64,000 nt of DNA, from assembly GCA_025331125.1 (NCBI GenBank), contig JAOALB010000164.1:50757-114756 (forward strand). The letters run 5' to 3'. Shown in pieces: positions 25,394 through 36,042 of the stretch. Below the pieces are notes generated by a model that saw nothing but the letters and a program-made list of their open reading frames with translations, was not told the DNA's origin and searched no databases. The position numbers and the translations under genes are program-made. Each line of letters begins with the position of its first letter. Within the stretch, counting starts at the first letter, position 1. Source of the DNA: Mycogone perniciosa. Lineage: Eukaryota; Ascomycota; Sordariomycetes; Hypocreales; Hypocreaceae.

Positions 25394-25793
25394 TATAATA
25401 ATCTAGGTTAATTCTTAACAGTTAAATTAAGGTTTATAGGTTTATACTAATAGAGAGGTTAAAGATAAATACTAAATAGGGTAATATAGTTACTATTTTA
25501 TAAAACTAATAGTTTAAGTAAATAATTATATTAACGACTATTTAAGTAACTATATTAAATAATTACAACTTATTTAGTTTTATATATAAAGGGGATATAT
25601 AGTAAATATACTTGGATTATATATAGATTACAGTTATATTAGATTACTTTAATTTATATTCTGTAATTAAAGTGATCTGTAGTCTATAGTAATCTAAGTA
25701 ATCTTTCCTGATTAGATAGTAATTCCATTATTTTTCCAGGGTATATACCGCCTTGGACCCTTTATACAGCTATAAGAGGGTCAGGTTATAACA
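25394..25793 (-). repeat. LTR of gypsy A copy 2 (right; 5' LTR in element sense)
   Basis: Starts TATAATAATCTAGG and ends TCAGGTTATAACA, followed by the ATTAA target duplication. Compared with the left LTR, nearly every difference in the first 120 bp is C-to-T or G-to-A in this copy. Confidence 0.92.
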
Positions 25794-25798
25794 ATTAA

Positions 25799-28455
25799 GA
25801 GTAATTACTTAAGTATTTACTATATTAAAATATATAATTATTTACTTAATTACTATATTATTATAGTAATTACACTAATATTTACTAAAATATTAGTAAT
25901 TATATATAAATCTCCTTTATATATATATATAAGTAGTTTATTATTTATTTAATATAGTTATTTAAATAGTTATTAATAATTGCATTTACTCAAACTATTT
26001 ATTTAATAGAATTATAATTATATTACATTATTTAATATTAATGTTTAACCTCTTTATTAATATAAACCTATAAGCCTTAATATATCCTTTATAAATTAAC
26101 CTAGATTATTATATATTAATAGCTTCTTTTAAAAGGCAATTTAAGATTTTAAATAATATTATAAATATATTTACTATAACATCCTTGTTTAATAATATTA
26201 ATACTTAACCTTTTATTTTACCGTTTTATTAAGGGTAAAATAATAATAAAGATAATATATAAATGAAAGTAAAAATAAAAAGAAAGTTAATGAAATAAAT
26301 TAACTTTATATTTATATAAAAGAAGCCTTTTAATATATAAAAACTAACTATATAAAATAAAAATAATACTATAAACACTTAATTATTAAAAGCATTAAAC
26401 TTTAATAAATAATTTATAAATAATAAATAACTATTATAAATTTATAGAATTAACCTTTATTTACTGTAAACCTTATACTAAACTTTTAAAGGGAATTAAC
26501 CTTCAAAGGATTTAAAAGAATTACTTAAAATATAACGTTTTAAATACTTTAATAAAAGTATTATAGTACATTAACTATTTTTGATTTTATTATAGAGATT
26601 TTTTATTTAATTTTGAATTAATATTAATATAAAATTAATAAAGTTCTTTTAACTATTTAATAATTTAAAAGGAATACTTAAAAGTAATTTAAAGTTATAT
26701 AAAGGAGTGATTTTAACAATAAAGTAAATAGTTATAAATAAATATCAATTATATTTATTAATTATAATTAAGTTAAAGAAATTAAAGAATATTGTTAATA
26801 GTATTTATAAAAGATATACTATAAAGCATATATTTTATAAATTTAAGTAAAAAAATACTTTAATTACATTATATATATTGAAAATTATAGTTTTAAAGTT
26901 ATATAAAGAAACTTTACTTTTGTTAAATGTTTATATAAAAAGTTTGAATTAAAAGTTCAAAAAGAAGTTTATAAATTATTATATAATAAAAATATTATTA
27001 AGTTTATGAAAAAATATATAAATATAAGTAATTTACTTTATAGACTTTATTTAAATATAAAAAAAGGATAATAGTAATTTAAAGAAACTTTAAAGACTAT
27101 GAATTATATATTATTTAACTAAATTAAAGATTATAATAATAACTATTTTATTTATAGATTTAATAAAGATAAAGGTAGATAGTATTTAAAATAATTTAAA
27201 AATATATTTATAATTGATTAAAGGGGATATTAATTAAAAGTTAAATGTTTAAGTTTTAAAGATATTTTCCAATAAAATAAAGTAAATAAGGATATCCTAT
27301 ATTTAAATAGTTTAATAAAATAAAACTTAAGCTTTAATTATATAAGGTTAAATAAAAATAATAATATTTGAAAAAGATTAATAATTACTATAATTAATTA
27401 TTAATATGATAATTAAATTACTATAAGGAATAAATATTAATTAGTAATAGTAAGTTTAATAAAGATAATAAAATTGACCTTTAATAATATAAACTATTAT
27501 TATATAGTATTATACCTTTAAGATTAAAAAGTATTTTATTTATAAATAATAGCTTCAAAGGTAAATTAAATAAATATTATTTGAACTTAATTAAAATAGT
27601 GATTCTAAATATATAATAAAACGATAAAACTTATATGTATATAAATGAATTTATATATAAAATCAGGTTAATAGTAAAATAACTATTAAAATTATTTCAT
27701 TTACTTTAATTATATATATAGAATTTATATATTTTTATATATAAAGACCTATATTATAAATACCTTTATTTATAAAGAGTATTATATTATATTTTAAGTT
27801 AATTATATTATATATAAATATATAATAAAGTTTCAAATAAAACCTGATTTTACTCTATAAAATAAATACAAAATTATAATACTTTTAAAGGATAAATTGA
27901 AATTATATAGTATTAAATATTAAAGCTTTAAAGGAATATTATAAACTATAAAGAATTAAGAGATATAAATTTAAGAAATATAATATTTATTATTTAAAGG
28001 AATAAATAAAGTTGTATCTTTATAACAATAAAAGGTTTAAATATAATTAATAATATTATTTAAAGTATAATACTTTAAAGTATATTATATATAATTAAGA
28101 AATATTATAGTGTTAGTATTTATAATAAATAAATAAGTAATATATTTATTATTAAATTATATATAAGAAACATTATAAATATATTATTTATTTATAAAAA
28201 AGACTAGAAAAGTAATAAATATAAAAGTATATAAAGTATAAATTTACTTTAAAAGATAAAGAAATTAAGTAAATTATAAAAGATTTATATTAAAATTAAT
28301 TTAATTTTATTACTTATGAAAGAACTATTTATAATGAAAGAAGGTAATACTTGATTTAAAAGTTTTAATTAAATATAAAGTCTATATAAAAAAGAATTAA
28401 AAAAGAATTAATATTATATATAAAACGATTATAAAGTAATAACTAATAAGTTATA
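25799..28455 (+). mobile_element. Gypsy A copy 3: rest of 5' LTR, gag and protease-proximal part (heavily RIP-mutated)
   Basis: 25799-26113 is the remainder of the reverse-complemented A LTR, ending CCTAGATTATTATA. The internal part then follows copy 2's minus strand: the segment at 27190-27270 aligns to the reverse complement of about 24050, and 28360-28455 to the reverse complement of about 22740-22840. It is more AT-rich than copies 1 and 2. Interrupted at 28456 by a copia element and resumes at 35668. Confidence 0.8.
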
Positions 28456-28729
28456 TATCGCGGAGCGCGGTATAGCTATATAAAGTATAGAGAGAAATAG
28501 GAATAAAGCTTAATTCTAGTAATAAATATACTATAATAGCCTCGCTATATATATACATAGCTAATATAAAGGAAAACGTAGAATATATACGTTATAAGCG
28601 CCTTTATAATCTAATATATCGTTTATGCGAGACATATATTTGCTAATATCTACTATATAAGCAGATAAAAGCTCCTTAACGCTAATAAGCGCTAATAAAT
28701 AATAGGTCTTTAGCCTACTTAACCTAATA
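28456..28729 (-). repeat. 3' LTR of copia copy 1
   Basis: Ends in element sense at CGCGCTCCGCGATA and starts TATTAGGTTAAG (from TGTYGGGTTAGG). A second copy lies at 35389-35662; others are in the elements at 35770 and 62717. The GC-rich CGCGGAGCGCGG block survives because it lacks CpA sites. Confidence 0.9.
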
Positions 28730-28739
28730 TACCCCCCAG
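28730..28739 (-). promoter_or_regulatory. Polypurine tract of copia copy 1
   Basis: The plus strand reads TACCCCCCAG, i.e. CTGGGGGGTA on the element strand, directly before the 3' LTR. This supports minus orientation. Confidence 0.75.
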
Positions 28740-29199
28740 TTAATAAAGCTATTCCCAGTGCCTTATTAACTGCTATCCTAATTTATTTATAGTATTATAA
28801 CTATTTAGCTGCGCTTTTAAAGCCTTTTTTACTTAATTAAAAGCTTTTTTATGATAAATATATATTAATATTCTATTATTAAAGGTAAAAAGGATATAAA
28901 CGCTATAGCTATTATTAATTTATAATAATAAAAAGTTAAATAATAAAGCTTTTTAAATAAATAAATTAATTTTAAATAGTTAAAATAAGTATATTAACTA
29001 TCCTTTAACTTTAATTTTTTTTTAATTATTAATATTATAATTATTATTAAAAGTAGTATTAACAGTATTAATATAGCTTTAATAAATATTATACTTTTTA
29101 TATATTGCTTTTATAATATACTTTTATTAGCTAATAATAAAATCGCAAAATAAAAATACCTTTTTAATTAAATATAGTTATACTTGCCCTTTAAAAGTA

Positions 29200-29640
29200 G
29201 CTTATTATAGCGTTAATTATCTTTAAGCAGCTATACCTACTACTACTCCTGCGCTAATTACTGCTCTTACACCAGCTTTTATTCCAGCTAATTTAATTTC
29301 TATTACTGCGCTAGCTAGTCTAGTTATTTAACCTCTCTTTTATTTAAAGTTAAGGCTTACTAGGAATTATAAGGAAGCTTTCGCTAAACTGCGCGCTATA
29401 GCGTCTTTATTAACTCCTCCTCCTACTTTTATAGCTTTTATTACTGCTTTTACTTTTACTTTAGCCCCTGCCCCTATTATTACTACTGCTACTTTAATCA
29501 TTGCTTTTATTATAGCTGCTCCTGCAATAATATTTACTTTTACTTTTACTTTTACTGCTGCCTTTATAGCTATATTATTATCCCCTCTTTATAAAAGTTA
29601 TTTAAAGTCGGCAATTATTAATAAAAGAAATTTCTTTTAA
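29200..29640 (+). other. Thr/Ala/Pro-rich low-complexity frame, antisense to copia copy 1
   Basis: Triplet-repeat-like DNA between RNase H and the 3' LTR. On the strand opposite to copia pol it reads as a long Thr(Ile)/Ala/Pro-rich frame of about 140 codons with a single TAA (from CAA) before the stop near 29640. A less repetitive block FYLKLRLTRNYKEAFAKLRA sits inside it. The corresponding region of copy 2 (about 41340-41780) is open in the same antisense frame. It could equally be a non-coding low-complexity tail; a product is unproven. Confidence 0.4.
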
Positions 29641-30899
29641 TATATTACTATTATTTACTTTTAGCAGTATACTATTTATATTAATAATAATTATTAATAT
29701 ACTTTTTAATATATTTCTTTTTACTTTTATTATATTACTTTAATTAATTATATACTTTATAATTATTTAATATTTATATTAATTATATATTAACTCTTTT
29801 AAGCTATAAATAAAGATAATTATTATATAAATATATTATTCTTTTTTTATATATTTATAAGCTAATATAATTAAATAGTAATTTAATATAAAAAAGTATT
29901 ATGCCTTTAATTTAATTTATTAAAAGAAAAGGATTTAGTTTATATTAAAAAGGCAGCTATTTTAAGTAACTATAATAATAATGCCTTTTATATATAAGCG
30001 CGTAAAGGGTAAAAAGCTTTAAGTAATTAGTTATTGCAGTAATAAAGTGCACCTTTTATAATAAACGGCTTTTAAGTTAAAATTAAATAGTTTTCTATAC
30101 TTTTATATATTTTATTCTAGTAATTATATATCTATTAGATTTAGTAGTATTTTAAAGTATTTAAAGCGCTATTAAAAAAAGGCTTTAATAAATTTATAAA
30201 TAAATATAAAGTTAATAAAAAAATAAAAGATTAAATATAATATTTTTTAATATTTTTATTAAAGCTATATATTTTATATTTTAATATAATATAAGTAAAT
30301 ATTAATTTATATACTCTTTTTAATTATAAAATATATAGTTAATTAATTATTATAGTTAATATTTTAATTGACATTAAAATTAAATTTTATTTTTAAAAAA
30401 AAGCAATATAAATTTATTACCTCTTTTATTATTTAAGTAAAGGCAAGTAACTTTATTTTAATTATAGATATATTAACTATACTTTAATATATAGTATTTT
30501 ATAAAATAAAGCTTAAAAGAAGTATAATAAAATACCTTTAAATAATCTTTAAGTATTTATATTATTAGCGAAAAAAGTATTACTTAAGGCAGTTAAAATT
30601 TATATTTCGCCTTGCCTTTTATATTAAAAAGTTAAAAAGCGCTATATATATAAATAGCGGATTAGTTAATTAACTGCTTTAAAGTATTTTTTATTAAAGT
30701 TAATTAAAAACTATAATAAAGCTAAAGTATTATATACTATATCTAGCTTTATTATAATAGCTATATAAAGTATAAATCCTACCTTTTCTTAGTATATTTT
30801 AATAATTACTTTTATAGTTTATATTATAGCTTTTTTAAGCTTTATTATTAATATTAAAATTATAAACAGCTATATTTTATTATTAAATTTAAATTATTT

Positions 30900-31350
30900 T
30901 ATAACCTTTTTAAAATAAATTTTGTAAAAAAAGTATATTTTATACTCTTTATAGTTTTAAATAATTTTAATATTTAAAAACTATTATATATCCCCTTTAC
31001 TACAAAGCTTATACTTTACTTTAAAAATATCTAGTAGTTTAATATAAAAAGCTTTATTATTATAATAATATATAATTAAAATATTATTTATATAAAATAT
31101 AATAAAAATCTTTTAAGTTTAATTATAAAAAAGCAAGGCTTTTTAATACTTAAAATTAACTTTTATTTCTTTAAAGTTAAAAATAATTTATTAAACTATA
31201 GTTTTAGTAAGTCTTTTAGTTTATATAAGGCTTTAATAAGCTTTAAATAAATATTTAATAGCTTAAAACCCTTAAAAAGCTTATATATAACTAGTTTTAA
31301 ATTTTTATCCTTTAAAGCATTAAAAAAGCATTTTTAATATTATACTACTT
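30900..31350 (-). pseudogene. Copia reverse transcriptase remnant (copy 1)
   Basis: The core motif at 31074-31097 reads FYINNILI followed by a short Tyr/Ile/Asn run and NNKA, resembling the LLYVDDILI block of copia RT. Flanking stops are RIP-type. The rest of pol (protease, integrase) should occupy about 31400-34800 but is too mutated to delimit by eye. Confidence 0.6.
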
Positions 31351-34300
31351 TAACTTAAAGTTAAATTTTACTGCTAAAGTAATAAATGTATAAAAAGAAT
31401 ACACTGCTAATATAGCTATATATATACTCTCTATTATAAAGTATTGCTATAAATCCCTTTAAACTATAAATTAAACTTTATAGTATTCTAGATTTTTATT
31501 TTAATTACATTTATATATAAAAACTTAATATATAGGTAATAGCTTTATCTTTACCTTTATGTATAATATCTTTTATTAGGTTCCTTTTACGCGCAGAGAG
31601 TTAATTTTATTACGCGCAGCTTATTTAAACCTAGCCTTAAATAAATATTTTATAAGCTCCTTTTAATCTTTTAATAGTTTCGCTAAATCCTCCCAGTAAA
31701 CTATTTTTTTATTTAAAGTAATATTTTTTTAAAAAAAGCTTTTTAATCTATTATTATATTAAAAACAGTAAATACTATTATTATACTTTTTAATTTACTG
31801 TTTATTAACTTTTATTAATTAAGCAGTAGTTAATATAATATTAAATTAAAAAGGCTTCTAATTATTAAATATATATTAAGCTTATTATTTTTTAAAGCAG
31901 TACTTAAAGTATATATTTTAATGTTATATACTAGGAAATATTTATTAACCTTTTTTACAGGTTATTTCCTTTAAAGTCTTATACTCCTATAAATATTAAC
32001 TATTACTTTACTGCTTAAAGAATTATTAGTTAACTTTTCTTTTAAAATCTACTTTTTCAATATAAAAGTAGGTAAGTCTTTTATATATTAATTTACCTTT
32101 AGCTATACCAGTTTATCCTCTTTTATTAAGCAATGCACCTTTAATATAAAAAGCTATTCTTTTACTAGCTCTCTTTCTTTAAAAAAGGGTAAATTACTTT
32201 TAAAAGTATTGCCTAAAGTTCCTGTTAATGCACTAGTTTTATTTATAGAGATTAACTATTTTATAGTAGCCTTTAATATTTAAAAACTAAAAGGTCCTTT
32301 TAAATGCACTAATAGTTTACTTAAAGCATTTATTAAGCTAATCTTAATACTTTATATAATTCTTACCTTTAAAGGTATACTCTTTTTTTCTATATTAACT
32401 ATAAAGGTATTCTTTACTATAGGAATATATGTTAAAAAGAGTTTAAATTCCAGCTTATTTTCTTTACCTTTATTAAATAGCTTATTTAACTTAACTATAA
32501 ACAGTTTATTTATACTTTCTTCTTTATTATTAAAAAAGCTAATTTTATTAAACTATATATTCTTTATAATAATTACTTTCGCTAAGTAAAGTAACTAAAT
32601 ACAATATATATTATTTATAGTATATTTAATAGAATATTTAATTAAGCCTTTAGGCTTTATTTTAAATTCTCTTTTTTATTGCTAGCTTTACAGTCTTTAT
32701 TAAATATATAGGCGCAGCAGCTATATATATAAAGTCTGCTTTAATTTAACTATAAGTCTATAGACAGCTTTTTTATTAAAAAGGGCGCAAAATCGCAGAA
32801 CTATTATATTAATGTTTTAATAGGTAATATTATATTAAAGCTATGCGTAAAATCTATTAATAATATATACTGCAGCTTTTATACTCTTAGGCTATAAATC
32901 GGTTAAAATGCTTACAGCTTTAAGTATTTTTATCGATTTATTTATAACTTCCTAACCTATACGCTTTAAAGCGCTATTCGGCTTATATATAGGAAAGGGC
33001 AAGCTTTAGGATAATTCCTTTTGCGTTTACCTAGATCTAAAAGTATATTAAGCCTTAACTGCAATTACAGCTTTTTTATTATCTTGCCTAAAAAAATATA
33101 TTAAAATATTATATTGCATTTTTACTATATTTATAAAGTTAAAGAGAGCATTAAAGATAGTATCCTGTTTTTTATTTAATAAAGGGCGCGTATATAACTA
33201 TAAAGTATATTCTTCTTTAAGTATAAAAAGCCAGTTATCTTTAGTATAACTATAAAGATAATCTTAAAGATTTTAGTATACTATAAAAAATAATCTTAAT
33301 ACTTATCTTTTAAATATTCTATAAAGGATAACCTATTTTGCATATATAAAAGTATAAACCTTGCACTTTATTTATATAGTTCCTTTAATATATATATTCC
33401 TTATATTCTTTACTAGTACTTTAAGCGCTTTTAGGCTTAAATATCTTAATTATAAATGCTAGAGCTGCTTTAAGTTATTATATAGTATTAATAGGTTATA
33501 TATTAATTTTCTCTTTCTTTTTAATAGTATATAAATACAGTAGTTTACGCAAAAAAGAAAGAATAAAGCAGTTATACTGCTTAAAATAATATACTTAAAG
33601 ATACAGGCAATATAAAGTAATAAAGGTTTATATTAAAGAAATAGAAGATTATACCTATACTTTACCTTCCTTATAATAGTATTTGAATTTACTATATTAA
33701 TGTAAAGTGTATTATTATACCCTATAAGCTATATTCCTGCTTTCCAAAGCTTTAATAAAGATATAATATTAATATAAAATCCTTTAATTGCAGTTATATC
33801 TATAAGCTTTATTAAGCGCACTGCCTTTTAGTATAGATTATAAAAAGTATCCTTTAATAGGTAGTATTCTTTTCCAGCTATAAAATACCTAGCTCCTTTT
33901 ATTTTAATATATTTATTTTCTATACGTAAAATAAAAGAGCTAAAAATAAAGTAATTCCTGCTATTTATTAAATAAATAATACTATAAGTATTAAAAAGAC
34001 GACTTTAAAAGAGGCAGTAAAGTGTATTTTATATATTAATATATATTAATACACTTATTATATATACTATAAGGCTTACATTTTCTTTATTAATTAGGTT
34101 TAAAGAGATTAAGGCAGCTATAATAGTTAAAGCTATACCTTTTTAAGCTAGGGCTATAAAGTTAATACCTTTTTTACTAGGCTTATCGCGGAGTATATAC
34201 TATTTATCTTCTTAAAGGTAAATATAAATTTCTGCAGCTTATTATAGGTTAAAAATATATTTCCCTTTTTTATTAAATTTTCCTTTAAGCGCAGCGAATA

Positions 34301-35388
34301 GTATACTATAGTCCTTTAAAGGCTAATTTTATTTTTCCTGTCTATATAGGCATTCCTTTTTAGTAAAAGCTTTTAAATATATAATATTATTCGCTATAGC
34401 TTTATTTAAATAATTGCTAAGTATTATATAAAGTCTATAAATATAATTCTCTGTATTTTATATACTATTTAAAAAAAGTCGACTAAATTAATTAAAAGAG
34501 AAGATTTTAGCAGTTTTCCTGCTTTTAATTTAACTATTTATATAATATAGGTAGTATAAAGTAAAGTTTAAAGTATAGTATACTTTAATAGCTTTTAAGA
34601 AAGCCCTTTAAGTAGCTATTCCTATAACCTTAAAGAGCTTATAGTTTACTATATTTATATAAACGCGCACTTAATTTATATACTATACTTTTAGCTTTAA
34701 ATACCTATACTTTATATTATATAAAATATATTTATATAAAATCTATACTTTTTTATATATTATATCCTCGCAAAAAGCTAATTATTCTTTAAGCTTTTTT
34801 ATAATTTAATAAATAATAAGTTTAATATTTAAGCTTTTATTATTTTTATTAACTGCTTTAATAATAATAAAGGCTAAAGCTATAGCTTAAATTGCAGCTT
34901 TAAAGTCTATAAAAATTAAAGTATAAATGCTAGTATTAACTATCTTTTATATTTACTTAAAGATTACTGCTTTTGCCTTCCTCTTTTTAATATATGAAGT
35001 AATAGTATATTAATACTTATAAAGTAGACTATTATAATAAATAAAAATATCTATTAAAATAGCTTTTTTTTAAATACTTTTAAAGCAATTTCTTTTATTT
35101 TAATTAAAGTAAATAGCTTTAAAGCAGGGAAATAGTTATTATTTTAATTAAAAAAATTAAGATTAACTTTATTCTAGATCTTTATAGTAGTTATATAGTT
35201 ATTTAAAACAGTAATTTATTTAATCCACTAAACTATTAAATTTAGCTTTATAAAGGTAATATTTTTTATATTATCTATTATAAAAAGTAGCTTTAAAAGG
35301 TTAAAAGCGAAGGGAAAAAGTAAAAGTAAAGATATAATATTAAATAAAGTTTCTAGTAACTCTAATAGTTACTACCTAGGCTTATAAC

Positions 35389-35662
35389 TATCGCGGAGCG
35401 CGGCACAGCTATATAGAGTATAGAGAGAAATAGAAATAAAGCTTAATTCTAATAATAAATATACTGTAATAGCCTTGCTATATATATATATAGCTAATAT
35501 AAAGGAAAATGTAGAATATATGCGTTATAAGCGCCTCTATAGTCTAATATATTGCTTACGCAATATATATATTAACTGGTATCTGCTATATAAGCAGATA
35601 AAAGCTCCTTAACGCTAATAAGCGCTAATAAATAGTAGGTCCTTAACTTACCTAACCTAATA
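35389..35662 (-). repeat. 5' LTR of copia copy 1
   Basis: Same length (274 bp) as the 28456-28729 LTR. Next to it on the element's internal side is GTTATAAGCCTAGG (element sense), conserved after the 5' LTR in all three copia copies and therefore the likely primer-binding region. Confidence 0.9.
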
Positions 35663-35667
35663 TTATA

Positions 35668-35769
35668 TTTTTAAAAATATTCAATAATAAATATAATAAT
35701 ATAAATATATTTTATTTTAAATTAAAAATAATATTTTAAGGATATTAGCTATATATATTAATAAATAAT
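35668..35769 (+). mobile_element. Gypsy A copy 3 fragment between two copia elements (pre-protease segment)
   Basis: Aligns with the reverse complement of about 22640-22740 and ends at the position of the retropepsin VDSG codons, exactly where the second copia element starts. It shows that both copia elements entered the same older gypsy. Confidence 0.75.
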
Positions 35770-36042
35770 TGTTGGGTTAGGTAGGCTAAGGACCTATTAT
35801 TTACTAGTGCTTATTAGCGTTAAAGAGCTTTTATTAGCTTATATAGCAAATATATACTAATATATATACTGTATAAGCAATATATTAAACTATATAGGCG
35901 CTTATAATATATATATTTTACCTTTTCCTTTATTTTAGCTATATATATATATAGCGAGGCTATTATAGTATATTCTTTAATAGAATTAAGCTTTATTTCT
36001 ACTCTTTTAATACTTTATATAGCTATATTATCCTTTACTATA
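35770..36042 (+). repeat. 5' LTR of copia copy 2
   Basis: 273 bp; the terminus that reads CCGCGCTCCGCAACA in copy 3 reads with AT substitutions here. The conserved GTTATAAGCC follows. Confidence 0.88.

Larger units (their letters stand above)
18088..25793 (-). mobile_element. Complete Ty3/gypsy LTR retrotransposon, family A copy 2 (7.7 kb)
   Basis: Two 400-bp LTRs (18088-18487 and 25394-25793) flanked by a perfect 5-bp target duplication ATTAA (18083-18087 and 25794-25798). On the minus strand the order is 5' LTR, gag (about 25100-24000), retropepsin LVDSGAIGNF (about 22614-22643), reverse transcriptase YLNNILIF (21468-21494), RNase H and integrase to about 19330, an accessory segment, a polypurine tract and the 3' LTR. 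Mutated Asp-to-Asn residues and nonsense codons indicate RIP, but it is milder than in copy 3. The element is inserted in the LTR of copy 3. Confidence 0.93.
28456..35662 (-). mobile_element. Complete Ty1/copia LTR retrotransposon, copy 1 (7.2 kb, RIP-mutated)
   Basis: LTRs of 274 bp at 28456-28729 and 35389-35662, flanked by a perfect target duplication TTATA (28451-28455 and 35663-35667). On the minus strand, 31074-31097 reads FYINNILI, the copia YVDDILI motif with both Asp changed to Asn. It lies toward the 3' LTR, as expected for copia (integrase before RT). A polypurine tract abuts the 3' LTR. Inserted in gypsy A copy 3. Confidence 0.92.

Noticed and set aside
29400..29600. Repeated triplets considered as a CRISPR-like or minisatellite array
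   Set aside because: No regular repeat-spacer spacing; it is degenerate low-complexity sequence within a copia element.
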